NCBI GenBank assembly: GCA_015058945.1
Contig: SVBF01000014.1
Coordinates: 1 to 64,000, forward strand
Source: Erysipelotrichaceae bacterium
GTDB lineage: Bacteria > Bacillota_I > Bacilli_A > RFN20 > CAG-826
DNA: 64,000 bases
Direction: 5' to 3'
Shown piece by piece: positions 34,535 to 43,129 of the stretch. Every line of letters starts with the position of its first letter. Positions within the stretch are counted from its first letter, which is position 1. Made by a program: the position numbers and the translations under genes. A model generated the notes under the pieces. That model did no database searches. It was not told the origin of the DNA and saw only the letters and a program-made list of their open reading frames with translations.

Positions 34535-36585
34535 AAAAGAACCGACGCGTCAGCTTATCGATTGCGATTCTCGTCCCGACCATTCTGGCTTTCGTTTTAA
34601 GCCTTGGCGGGATTTACGCCGGCGCGTATTTCGTCTTGCAGGACGCGGCCTTCCAAATCGCCAGGGACGACGACGTCAAGGATTTAGTGACCGTCGATTC
34701 GCTTTATAGCGATGGCAATTACGGCCTGCTTGGCTATAGCCTCACCCCGATTTCTAAGGCGTATGAGGAAAACAAACCCGCCGCTCCCCTCACCCCCGGC
34801 AGCCCCGAGGAACGCGCCTACCGTACCCTCATCCAGACCGCGGCGTCTTCCTATTTGGCGAGCTCGACCTCGCGCATCTTGGAACGCTACGCCACGACCT
34901 TCATGGGCATTTTCTATGAGGACATGGCGGCCAACCGCATGGTTTTGGTCTGCTCTTCCAACAACGTAATCGACCCTTCGGAGCAGACTTCCCTCTACCT
35001 CGGTTCGTTCTTTGAGCGCAACGAATGGTTCGACGGGGATTCGTTCTATGGGGAGACCATCGTCGACAAAACCCTTGGGCGCATGTTCACTAGCGGCATC
35101 TTCCTCTGCGACGTCGCCCATCCGACTCTGGGCGGCCCGACTTACCGTTATTGGCTGATCCGCGAGACGAGCGAAAAAGATGTTTATTCCGCGACACCTG
35201 CGTTCACACGCTTGTTTGCCATCGTCGCGAGTGCGACGCTCGTCGTCTTAAGCGTCATCGCGTTCTTGCTTTTGTTCTTCCTGGTCATCCGTCCGACCAA
35301 GCGCCTTTCCGCTTCGGCGGGAGCTTATGTCGCCTCGGTTCAATCCGGCGTATTGGAAAGCAAGTTCGAACTATCGACGAGGCGTACCCGTAACGAGCTC
35401 ACCGAACTCAACGATTCCTTCTATTTCGCCCAAGAGGCCATCGCCGTCTATTCGGAGGAGATCCGTTCCTCCACGGCCTACAAGGAAAGGGTGAACGCCG
35501 AACTCGCCTTAGCGGAGCGCATCCAGGCCTCGATGGTGCCTTCCGAACCCTTATTCGGCGACGATTTCGAGATTCGTGGCCACATGCAGCCCGCGAAGGA
35601 AGTCGGCGGTGACCTCTATAACTATTTCCGCGTCGACGAGGACCATGTCGCCTTCTTCATCGGCGACGTTTCGGGCAAGGGCGTCCCCGCGGCCCTCTTC
35701 ATGGCGAAGACCAGCGCCGCATTGCGCCTTGGCCTAAAGGACCTCGACATCGATAACGTGAATAACTTCCTCTGTCAGAACAACGTCGAGAACTTCTTCG
35801 TCACTGCCTTCTTGGCCCTCCTTAACGTCAAGACGGGCGAGATGCGTTACGTCAACTGCGGCCACGAGCCGGTCTTCTATTACCATAACGGCGTCTATTC
35901 CGCCTTGCCCGAGAAGCCGAACTTCATGCTCGGCTGCCTCGATGATTTCAATTACGCCGCGGAAACCATCCGTCTCAAACCCGGCGACCGTCTCTTCCTC
36001 TATACCGACGGCATTTCCGAGGCGATGAACGAAGCGGGCGAACTCTATGGCAAAGAGCGCATCTTGGCCTGTTTGAACGCCCACGGTGGTTTGCCTAGCG
36101 GCGAAATCTTCCGCGCGATCGCAGAGGATGTCCGCCGCTTCGTCGGCAACGCCGAGCAAAGCGACGACGAATGCATGGTCGCGATGGATTTCGCTAGGGA
36201 GAAGGAATTGACCTTCTCCGCGGACCGGGAAGGGCTAGCCAATGTCCCTCCATTCGTGGACGCGTTCCTCGAGGGCAAAGGCGAAAGACTGATTTCGGAG
36301 CTGCAAATCGTCTTGGATGAACTCTGCTCCAACGCGGTCTTCTATTCGGACTCCGGCGATAAGCCCATTACGTTGATCTTACGCGACGACAAAGACGCGA
36401 TTCATTGCACCCTCATCGACCAAGGCACCCCCTTTAACCCGTTGACCGACAAACCGGAGAAGAAGGATGAGGACCAGCCCGGCGGCTTAGGCATCATCAC
36501 GGCGCTTGCGCTAACCGACGACATCTCCTATGAACGCCTCGATGACCGCAACGTCCTCTCCCTCGTCAAAAAGATCAAGTCCTAA
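34531..36585 (+). CDS. Membrane SpoIIE/RsbU-type Ser phosphatase with C-terminal ATPase domain
   Basis: A 684-aa protein. TM1 at residues 8-30, an extracytoplasmic sensor domain of about 200 residues, TM2 at about 228-252, and a HAMP-like linker with coiled coil to 330. A PP2C/SpoIIE domain follows at 340-548: GGDLYNY near 358, GDVSGKGVPAALF near 379, YTDGISEAMN near 490, and SDDECMVAM near 543 supply the metal-binding Asp residues. Residues 555-684 are an HATPase: N-box DELCSNAV, G1 IDQGTPFNP, G2 GGLGI. A phosphatase that also has a kinase-type ATPase domain could both set and reset the STAS protein. The outer domain is the presumed signal input. Confidence 0.9.
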   Translation: MKKNRRVSLSIAILVPTILAFVLSLGGIYAGAYFVLQDAAFQIARDDDVKDLVTVDSLYSDGNYGLLGYSLTPISKAYEENKPAAPLTPGSPEERAYRTLIQTAASSYLASSTSRILERYATTFMGIFYEDMAANRMVLVCSSNNVIDPSEQTSLYLGSFFERNEWFDGDSFYGETIVDKTLGRMFTSGIFLCDVAHPTLGGPTYRYWLIRETSEKDVYSATPAFTRLFAIVASATLVVLSVIAFLLLFFLVIRPTKRLSASAGAYVASVQSGVLESKFELSTRRTRNELTELNDSFYFAQEAIAVYSEEIRSSTAYKERVNAELALAERIQASMVPSEPLFGDDFEIRGHMQPAKEVGGDLYNYFRVDEDHVAFFIGDVSGKGVPAALFMAKTSAALRLGLKDLDIDNVNNFLCQNNVENFFVTAFLALLNVKTGEMRYVNCGHEPVFYYHNGVYSALPEKPNFMLGCLDDFNYAAETIRLKPGDRLFLYTDGISEAMNEAGELYGKERILACLNAHGGLPSGEIFRAIAEDVRRFVGNAEQSDDECMVAMDFAREKELTFSADREGLANVPPFVDAFLEGKGERLISELQIVLDELCSNAVFYSDSGDKPITLILRDDKDAIHCTLIDQGTPFNPLTDKPEKKDEDQPGGLGIITALALTDDISYERLDDRNVLSLVKKIKS

Positions 36586-36594
36586 GAAATCGTT

Positions 36595-38121
36595 ATGAAA
36601 AACCATTTGACCCTTACCTTACTCTGCGGCGCACTTCTTGCTTCCTGCGGCGCGCCGAGCGTTTCGTCATCCTCGGAAACCAATTCGTCCGAATCTCTTT
36701 CTAGCGAAGGAACGTCCTCCGTTGCCTCGTCTAGCTCTAGTTCAAAACCTGCCGAGACTTCCTCAAAGCCTGCGGAATCCAGCAACCTCAATCCTTCCTC
36801 GGAGGAAAGTTCGATTCCCTCGCGACAAGAACTCGATCCCATGGGCGAACCGATGGTTGGACGTCAGTATTACCTGAACCATATCGGCGACGTTTACGGC
36901 GCCTGGCAAAAATACCGGGGGCGTGGCATTACGATCGCCGTCATCGACGTTGGATTCAATCCGGACCATGAGGATTTCTTCTACGCCGACGGGACGAGCA
37001 AAGTGTCCGACAAATCGGCCTCTTTCGTCACCACCGGAACTAAGACGTCGACGCTCATTGGGAAAGACAAGGTCGTCAACATGGGCGAATCCCATGGCAC
37101 GTTTTGCGCGGGCGTCGCGGCTGCGGCGGCCAATGGCAAAGGTGTGACCGGCGTCGCGCCGGAAGCGGGGCTATTGCTCCTAAAGACTGATCTCAAGCCT
37201 AGATCCATCGCCCAGGCGTTCCGTTACGCCGCGGATAATGGGGCCAGGGTCATAACCATCTCCATCGGTTCTTATTACACCTATGGCGGGGACTTAATTG
37301 ACGATGGCTCCGATTTAGGCACCGTGTTCAACGCGCCGGTCAAATACGCTTACGACAAAGGCGTCGCCGTGATCTCCGCGGGAGGCAACGGTGGGCTCGA
37401 TGGAATGCCGACGGAATACACGTTCCCCGGCTGCGTCGATCATGTCATCGGCGTGGGTGGGCTCGCCGCGAATAGTTCGACCGAGATCTGGACCGGCTCT
37501 TCATACAACTCCTCTTCGAAATTCCAATCCATCGACGTCTTCGCCCCGGCGGACATGATGTATGGCTGCTGCCATTACGATGGCAAGAAATACGATGGGG
37601 GATGGAACGGGACTTCCTTCGCTTCGCCCACCGTGGCGGGCATGGCCGCGCTGTATTTCGAGGCGTTCCCCACGAAGAAGGCCGCCGACTTCGAAAAGGC
37701 TTTGTTCGGCTCTTGCCATAAGATAACCACCTCATCCATCGCGACTGCAGATCAGCTTGGTTATGGACGCGTGGACGTCGGCAAATTGCTTTCCCTCTCT
37801 TCTTCCGGCAACGTCACCGCGAAGATCAAAGCGAATTGGAGTTCTGGCTATGCCTATGTTTGGAATTCGGTCACGGGCAACTCTTTGTCCGCGTGGCCAG
37901 GCAAGGCGTTGACCAAGTCCGGAAGCGTGTTCTCAGTGACAATCGATTCGGGCAAATACGATTCGGTCATCTTCACCCAAACAAAAGATGGGCCTCAAAC
38001 CGTTGACCTTTCAGTGAATAGCTTCCTCACCGGGAAGACATTGGATTTGACGTCGGCGGCGAAAGAGTGCAACGCCTTGGTCGGGGCATATAATGCTAAC
38101 GGGTCTTTAACTTTTGTGTGA
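36595..38121 (+). CDS. Subtilisin-like (S8) protease lipoprotein with starch-binding-like C-terminus
   Basis: A 508-aa protein. Lipobox LLASC (Cys about residue 19), a Ser-rich linker to about residue 75, then a subtilase domain: AVIDVGFNPDHEDFF (Asp about 118), GESHGTFCAGVAA (His about 167), oxyanion SAGGNGG near 263, and NGTSFASPTVAGMAALYF (Ser about 341). All three catalytic residues are present. The last ~105 residues (AYVWN, AWPGKALT, VIFTQTKDGPQTVDL) resemble the CBM26-like module of the amylase at 22228-24729. It follows the phosphatase gene by ten bases without a visible terminator, so it may be part of or regulated with the NRPS operon. Confidence 0.88.
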   Translation: MKNHLTLTLLCGALLASCGAPSVSSSSETNSSESLSSEGTSSVASSSSSSKPAETSSKPAESSNLNPSSEESSIPSRQELDPMGEPMVGRQYYLNHIGDVYGAWQKYRGRGITIAVIDVGFNPDHEDFFYADGTSKVSDKSASFVTTGTKTSTLIGKDKVVNMGESHGTFCAGVAAAAANGKGVTGVAPEAGLLLLKTDLKPRSIAQAFRYAADNGARVITISIGSYYTYGGDLIDDGSDLGTVFNAPVKYAYDKGVAVISAGGNGGLDGMPTEYTFPGCVDHVIGVGGLAANSSTEIWTGSSYNSSSKFQSIDVFAPADMMYGCCHYDGKKYDGGWNGTSFASPTVAGMAALYFEAFPTKKAADFEKALFGSCHKITTSSIATADQLGYGRVDVGKLLSLSSSGNVTAKIKANWSSGYAYVWNSVTGNSLSAWPGKALTKSGSVFSVTIDSGKYDSVIFTQTKDGPQTVDLSVNSFLTGKTLDLTSAAKECNALVGAYNANGSLTFV

Positions 38122-38646
38122 ATGGATATCGAAAAAGCGCTGAAGAAGGCGATTAGAAGCGGCGACAAAGAGGAAACGCGTCGCCAGTTTGAACGTTTTT
38201 ATCAGGAAAACGTGAAGCTGGTGTATCGAGTATTGATTGACCGTTTCGGAAAAGTAGACGGCATCGATGACGACGTTCAAGAATCTTTCGTCGTTTTGAT
38301 GGGCTCTCCGGAACAACTCCTTGCCGTTGACCGCCTTCAGGACTACCTAATCACCACGGCGAAGCGCATTGCGCAAAGACGGATCTATGGGTTAAAAGTT
38401 TCTACCGAGGAAGTCGAGAATATTCCCGCGCCCGAACTCTTGATCCCGTCAGCGATTTCCGAGGCCGATTTTTTCCATCGCATGGAGCAAAGCCTCGGCC
38501 ATCCGGATTATGAGATCGTCGTCCTTCGCTTTGCCTATGGCTTTACGGAGAAAGAAATATCAAAGAGACTAGGAATAGGCGAAGACGCGGTGCATTACCG
38601 TTGCAAAAAAGGGATGGCGAAATTGCGAAAGGAGATTTCTCGATGA
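38122..38646 (+). CDS. ECF-type sigma-70 family factor
   Basis: A 174-aa protein. Region 2 is diverged: FERFYQENVKLVYRVLIDRF followed by VDGIDDDVQESFVVLM. Region 4 HTH is clear at residues 130-165: YEIVVLRFAYGFTEKEISKRLGIGEDAVHYRCKKGMAKLR. It begins directly after the stop of the protease gene with no Shine-Dalgarno and overlaps the next gene by ATGA. It is the classical two-gene pattern of an ECF sigma factor with its membrane anti-sigma factor. Its target promoters are not evident. Confidence 0.85.
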   Translation: MDIEKALKKAIRSGDKEETRRQFERFYQENVKLVYRVLIDRFGKVDGIDDDVQESFVVLMGSPEQLLAVDRLQDYLITTAKRIAQRRIYGLKVSTEEVENIPAPELLIPSAISEADFFHRMEQSLGHPDYEIVVLRFAYGFTEKEISKRLGIGEDAVHYRCKKGMAKLRKEISR

Positions 38647-39269
38647 GACGGAAGGATGTAGAAAAGAGAATCAAATCGGAAGCGGATCGATTAACTCCAG
38701 AGCAGCCGCCGTTTGAAGCCATCGCAAAGAAGATCGATTGGGATCGCGTCATGCAAAGGAAAACGCAAAGGAATCGGGGAAAGACGGCCGTACTTGCCAT
38801 ATCCGCCGGCGTTTTGGCCGTCGCATCTTGCATAAGCGGCGTCTTTGTTGGCCTTAGCATTTCCTCTCCAGTCCAAACCTCTGGCGAAACAGACACGATA
38901 ACCCTTGGTCAGTATCATGCCTATGCGTATTTGTTCTCTGGGGCGGATTCCGATGCGACGCATTTCAAAAACTCGTGGATCAATGTCGATGGCAAATCTG
39001 TCGGCAGCGGGGCCGGCAGGGCGGTTGTGCGAAAAGAGAATTCACAGATTTTCTGTTCCATGGAATTCAAAGCCAGTTCCTTTAGCTTCTTTGAATTCGA
39101 AGACTTCAAGCCAAACGGAACCCAATATGAAGGCATAGCCACCTATAATCAAAAACAATTCTCCATAGCCCTTTCCATCAGCAAGTGGCGGGGTGAGTGC
39201 TATATTTCTTTCACCGCCAAACTGGTCGGCGGTGATTTTACGGCTCAAGTCAGTTACGCGAATCGATAA
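38643..39269 (+). CDS. Single-pass membrane protein, likely anti-sigma factor
   Basis: Start at ATG 38643 (ATGA overlap with the sigma gene, AAAGGAG upstream); 208 aa. A cytoplasmic N-terminal segment of about 45 charged residues, one TM helix at about 48-70, and an extracellular beta-rich domain. No zinc-binding HxxxCxxC motif is seen, so it is not a ZAS-type anti-sigma. Its role as anti-sigma is inferred from coupling and topology only. Confidence 0.7.
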   Translation: MRRKDVEKRIKSEADRLTPEQPPFEAIAKKIDWDRVMQRKTQRNRGKTAVLAISAGVLAVASCISGVFVGLSISSPVQTSGETDTITLGQYHAYAYLFSGADSDATHFKNSWINVDGKSVGSGAGRAVVRKENSQIFCSMEFKASSFSFFEFEDFKPNGTQYEGIATYNQKQFSIALSISKWRGECYISFTAKLVGGDFTAQVSYANR

Positions 39270-39281
39270 AAAGTTGGCGGA

Positions 39282-39323
39282 AATTTGCCTCCTTAATGCA
39301 CTTAATTAATAGGAGGGCAAATT
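39282..39323 (+). promoter_or_regulatory. Hairpin that buries the Shine-Dalgarno of the next gene
   Basis: AATTTGCCTCCT (39282-39293) pairs with AGGAGGGCAAATT (39311-39323) with a single bulged G. The 3' arm is the Shine-Dalgarno plus every base up to ATG 39324. The loop is 17 nt and AT-rich. No T-run follows, so this is a translation-control structure rather than a terminator. Confidence 0.7.
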
Positions 39324-40349
39324 ATGTCTGTCGTACTATCACTTCTTCAAGTCACCTCATTAGCCATCGGATCCTCCGCGGAGAACACAGTACCTGTCGT
39401 CGAGGATCCCGCCGCGATTAACACTACCACTCAATTGGTCATGATGGATGACCATCAGTTTTTTAGCATTGACCCCTTAAGCAATGATTGTGAACTTACT
39501 ACCGAGCAACACGGTGCATTTTATTTACTTTCTGTATTAAATTATCTTGATGCTTTCATTTCAGATTCGGTGGTTTCTGAAGAAAACGACTTTACCACTA
39601 ATGACTTCTCGGTCGGCGATTCGGTGTACATTTATTCACCCGTTTTTTTCGTGGCCGCCGGTTCCCTATATTCTCAATTAACGATTAGTTGGCTCGAGAC
39701 CTTTTTATCGAACAATAATTTGACATACGACTATACAAACAACGCTCAGACATTTCCTTTGGCAGACGACCAGTTTTTCTATCAAGCATTCAATTTATAT
39801 CTAACATCCAGAGGTTTTGTTCAGGGGAACTCTGCTCTAGAAGGCGATTATTATATTGAGTATGGCCGCCAGCATTATTACCTTGGCGTCTGGTCGGACG
39901 AGCAAAGCGAAACTCTCATAGAGGCAGTTGACAATAATTGGCCTTGTATATTCACAATCAACGGCTTAGACCCACTATCCGTTTACCCGTATTTTTGCGT
40001 AGGTTATTACGTGACAACTTACTATGACCCGGTCAACGACCGAGACGAATCGTCATATCAATTCCTTGGGTATAATCCCGAAACAGGCTTGAGGATATTT
40101 AATCCAGATAAGTTGGTTAAGGCGTGTGTTGTGGATCTTCACGTTAGTCATTCCCACTCGAACAACCTATATTCGCCGGACACAGGACACAATTATTGCT
40201 ACTGTGGCCAAATAACTGGATGCGATACCCACAATTATCACTATGTTCGCCTAAATGCGTTGTATCATCAGGCTACGTGCGAGTATTGTGGATATTCTAT
40301 TAGGGAAACCCATTCTGGCCGTTACTGCATTTGCATGTTGCAAGATTAG
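39324..40349 (+). CDS. Exported Cys/His-rich protein, unknown
   Basis: A 341-aa protein. The N-terminal 20 residues look like a signal peptide (SVVLSLLQVTSLAIGSSA). The middle 250 residues are Tyr/Asn/Asp-rich and loosely resemble a papain-like C39-type fold (WPCIFTINGL, YFCVGYYV), but a catalytic triad cannot be assigned. The C-terminal 70 residues carry repeated His and CxxCG pairs (NYCYCG, CEYCGY) suited to zinc. Base composition is clearly more AT-rich than its neighbours, a sign of recent acquisition. Translation is probably gated by the upstream hairpin. Confidence 0.65.
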   Translation: MSVVLSLLQVTSLAIGSSAENTVPVVEDPAAINTTTQLVMMDDHQFFSIDPLSNDCELTTEQHGAFYLLSVLNYLDAFISDSVVSEENDFTTNDFSVGDSVYIYSPVFFVAAGSLYSQLTISWLETFLSNNNLTYDYTNNAQTFPLADDQFFYQAFNLYLTSRGFVQGNSALEGDYYIEYGRQHYYLGVWSDEQSETLIEAVDNNWPCIFTINGLDPLSVYPYFCVGYYVTTYYDPVNDRDESSYQFLGYNPETGLRIFNPDKLVKACVVDLHVSHSHSNNLYSPDTGHNYCYCGQITGCDTHNYHYVRLNALYHQATCEYCGYSIRETHSGRYCICMLQD

Positions 40350-40361
40350 GAGACAAAAGCG

Positions 40362-41417
40362 ATGCGCAAGTCAAAATTGTATTCTTTGGTTGGGCTCATT
40401 GTCCCCGCTTTGCTTGTCTCTTGTGGGCAAAATGTAACGCCAGAACTATTTTTATTCGACCACTACGATTTCTCAGAATTCGTTCCTAGCACCGAAGTCA
40501 CGAAAAAGCTTAAGAAGGGCCTAAGCGAAGAAAAACCGATCCTCCGTGAAGTGCACGATACCATCCTCTATGAAACAAGCGACCAAAGCGGGGCGTTTCG
40601 CTTAATGTCAAGAGTCCAGAAGACTGAGAATTACTTTGCCTTCGCCTATTCTTCTGCTTTTGAAATCCAAAGGAAAGAAGATGACGAGATCATAGCTAGA
40701 ATGGGATTTGGACTAAACGGCGCTTACGACGAAGATAGCGAGATGGTGACTTTCTCCGATAAAAGCAAAGACATATTGACGGTCCCCTATTCTCTAAAGG
40801 CAACGGATCTTTTCTTAGAGGATTTCTCTTCTCTGATATTGGGTCTAAAGGATGAAAGCGCAGAATATGACGAAGGGGGCGTCCACTATAAGGTTGGCGA
40901 TGCCGGTTACGAAAGATTGGGGGTGGAGTGGTACCACCTGACCGGCAATGAAGAAGGCCTGCTTTTCTCTGAAGGCAATTATATCCTTTATATTTCGAAA
41001 TCCACGGGGCTCGCAAGAGTTTATTCGGGTACCTTCGCTTCGAAGTATCAATACGGCGATTCTTCCTTTACTTGGTTCCGGTATTACGTTTTTTGGTACG
41101 AATTGCCAATTTCGGGCATACACTCCACCTCGCAAGAGATTAGGGACCCCAATTCAATCAACGGTTATAGCGTCGGGCCTAATGGGTTTGACATATCGCC
41201 GACTTATGAGGTCTCGAAGCTGATTTATGCCGCGAATGTACGACTAGGCAAAACGAATAAATTCACCGAGGATACCGCCTTGACCTCCCTTTATGACGGC
41301 GCGGTTACCTACGATAGGGAAGGCAAAGTCGTATTCACCTCCTCAATAAACGATGGGATTATCGGACGAATGGGCAAAGCCCCGCTTTCCGTCAAACAAT
41401 TCCTCGAAATGGTCTAG
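40362..41417 (+). CDS. Lipoprotein, unknown
   Basis: A 351-aa protein with signal peptide and lipobox LLVSC (Cys about residue 21), led by AGGAG at 40346. The body is soluble, mixed alpha/beta, and rich in Glu, Lys, Tyr and Phe. No domain is recognised. It is 12 bases downstream of the Cys/His-rich exported protein and shares its AT-rich composition, so the two are probably one operon and one acquisition. Confidence 0.7.
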   Translation: MRKSKLYSLVGLIVPALLVSCGQNVTPELFLFDHYDFSEFVPSTEVTKKLKKGLSEEKPILREVHDTILYETSDQSGAFRLMSRVQKTENYFAFAYSSAFEIQRKEDDEIIARMGFGLNGAYDEDSEMVTFSDKSKDILTVPYSLKATDLFLEDFSSLILGLKDESAEYDEGGVHYKVGDAGYERLGVEWYHLTGNEEGLLFSEGNYILYISKSTGLARVYSGTFASKYQYGDSSFTWFRYYVFWYELPISGIHSTSQEIRDPNSINGYSVGPNGFDISPTYEVSKLIYAANVRLGKTNKFTEDTALTSLYDGAVTYDREGKVVFTSSINDGIIGRMGKAPLSVKQFLEMV

Positions 41418-41455
41418 TGCCTCCGTTTTTCTTAATGAGTTCTTCGACGGTGTGC

Positions 41456-41461
41456 GTTAAT
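41456..41461 (+). promoter_or_regulatory. -10-like box of the aldo-keto reductase gene
   Basis: TGC-GTTAAT ends nine bases before ATG 41471; CTTTTTCCT between them has no Shine-Dalgarno. Confidence 0.35.
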
Positions 41462-41470
41462 CTTTTTCCT

Positions 41471-42586
41471 ATGGAACTAGAAAACGCGAAAAAGAGATTC
41501 GGCTTTGGCTGCATGCGCCTGCCGATGAAAGACGACCATGTCGATATCGAGGAATTCACCCGTATGGCAGATGCTTTTATCGCCAACGGATTCAATTACT
41601 TCGATACGGCGCACGGCTATATCGACGGCCAATCCGAAAAGGCGATCAAGGAAGTCGTGTCCTCCCGTTACCCACGGGACAAATACTTATTAACGAACAA
41701 ACTCACCGAGCCATATTTCCATAACGAGGAAGACATCGTCCCGTTCTTTAAGTCGCAACTCGAATTATGCGGCGTCGAATATTTCGACAACTATTTGATG
41801 CACGCCCAAAACGCGCGGAACTTCGAACACTTCAAACGCTGTAGGGCATACGAGACCGCCTTTGAACTTAAACGTCTGGGTTATATTCGTCATGTGGGCA
41901 TCTCTTTTCACGATACCCCCGAGGTGCTAGACCGCATCTTGACCGAATATCCTGAGATCGAGATGGTGCAGATTCAGTTCAATTACCTCGACTATGTTTC
42001 CGATACCGTCCAAAGTAAGGGTTGCTACGACGTCTGCGTCAAACACGGCAAGCCCATCATCATCATGGAACCGGTTAAGGGTGGAACACTGGTGAATCTT
42101 CCGGATGAGGCCAAAAAGGTTTTCGACGGCCTCCATAACGGCAGTTACGCGAGTTATGCGGTTCGCTTCTGTTTGCATCACCCTCAGGTCGCGATGGTGC
42201 TCTCCGGCATGTCCAACATGGAACAGATGGAGGACAACATCAAGACCACGAAAGACTTCGTCGACCTCTCGGATACCGAACTAAAAGCCATCGAACAAGT
42301 GCGGGACATCATCATCTCCAAGGACGCGATCCCTTGCACGCGTTGCCGTTATTGCGTCGAGGAAAGTCACTGTCCGAAGAACATTGAGATCCCTGAACTC
42401 TTCCGCGCCTATAACGCGAGAAAGGCGTTCCATGATTGGGGTGCAGGCGGGGTACACCGCAAAGCGATCGAAGGCAAGGGTTCTGCTTCGGATTGCATCA
42501 AGTGTGGCATGTGCGAACGCGTCTGCCCGCAAGGATTGAAGATCCGCGACTTGCTCGTCAAAGTCGCGGAAGAATTCGAAAAATAA
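41471..42586 (+). CDS. Aldo-keto reductase with C-terminal 2[4Fe-4S] ferredoxin domain
   Basis: Start taken at ATG 41471 (371 aa), where family similarity begins (FGFGCMRLPM). The AKR barrel holds Asp of FDTAHGY, Tyr of the same motif, Lys in LLTNKL and His in LMHAQN. The C-terminal ~90 residues hold two clusters: CTRCRYC...CPK and CIKCGMCERVCPQ. Such Fe-S AKRs are common in strict anaerobes and couple carbonyl reduction to ferredoxin-like carriers. The substrate is unknown. It shares a bidirectional terminator with folA. Confidence 0.88.
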   Translation: MELENAKKRFGFGCMRLPMKDDHVDIEEFTRMADAFIANGFNYFDTAHGYIDGQSEKAIKEVVSSRYPRDKYLLTNKLTEPYFHNEEDIVPFFKSQLELCGVEYFDNYLMHAQNARNFEHFKRCRAYETAFELKRLGYIRHVGISFHDTPEVLDRILTEYPEIEMVQIQFNYLDYVSDTVQSKGCYDVCVKHGKPIIIMEPVKGGTLVNLPDEAKKVFDGLHNGSYASYAVRFCLHHPQVAMVLSGMSNMEQMEDNIKTTKDFVDLSDTELKAIEQVRDIIISKDAIPCTRCRYCVEESHCPKNIEIPELFRAYNARKAFHDWGAGGVHRKAIEGKGSASDCIKCGMCERVCPQGLKIRDLLVKVAEEFEK

Positions 42587-42608
42587 CGCAAAATCCGCAC
42601 GAAAAAGA

Positions 42609-42634
42609 AAATAGCGCAGGGAATTGCGCTATTT
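42609..42634. terminator. Bidirectional terminator between AKR and folA
   Basis: AAATAGCGCA (42609-42618) pairs with TGCGCTATTT (42625-42634). It overlaps the last codons of folA. Confidence 0.85.
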
Positions 42635-43129
42635 TTTGTGGTAGATATGCAACTGCGTTTTGTAGCCGTTATCCTCAACGGGTTCTTTTGTTTCCGCCAA
42701 GAGGAAATCCTCTCGCGCGTCGATGTTTTCGAAGAAGACTTCCGCTTCCCCGTCCGCATCGACTTTGTTGAGCCATACCTCATCGGAATAGGGGAGTAAC
42801 TGACGATAGATGGAGGCGCCGCCGATGACGAAGACGTCGTCGGCTTTCTTAAAGAATTCGATTTGGGACAATAGGGCTTCCATCGTATGGACGTTGATGA
42901 CGCCGTCATATTCGTGGGTCGGGTCTTGGGACAAGACGACGTTGACGCGGTTTGGCAGCGGCTTCTTATTTGGAAAGGAGAGAAGGGTGTTCTCGCCCAT
43001 CACCACGACGTGGCCGGTCGTGGAGGCTTTGAAGAAGGCCATGTCCTTGGGCAAACGAAAGAGGAGGCCGTTGCGTTTGCCGATGCCGTATTTCTTATCG
43101 CAATTAAGAATTTCGATGAGGCGGTTCAT
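42629..43129 (-). CDS. folA: Dihydrofolate reductase
   Basis: A 166-aa DHFR that regenerates tetrahydrofolate. Motifs: YGIGKRNGLLFRLPKDMAFFK near the N-terminus (nucleotide and substrate loops), the Gly-rich HVVVMGENT, and VIGGASIYRQLLPYSDEVWL (NADPH site). It starts within four bases of the thyA stop (overlap), so the two are co-translated. This is the usual pairing, as thymidylate synthase oxidises the folate that DHFR reduces. Confidence 0.92.
   Translation of the reverse strand: MNRLIEILNCDKKYGIGKRNGLLFRLPKDMAFFKASTTGHVVVMGENTLLSFPNKKPLPNRVNVVLSQDPTHEYDGVINVHTMEALLSQIEFFKKADDVFVIGGASIYRQLLPYSDEVWLNKVDADGEAEVFFENIDAREDFLLAETKEPVEDNGYKTQLHIYHKK

Noticed and set aside
38122-38646. The ECF-type sigma factor as output of the NRPS partner switch
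   Set aside because: It has its own coupled membrane partner, is not of the sigma-B/F type, and is separated by the protease gene, so the link is not supported.
39324-40349. C39-type cysteine protease assignment
   Set aside because: WPCIF and YFCVGYYV are only suggestive; no Cys-His-Asp set can be placed with confidence.
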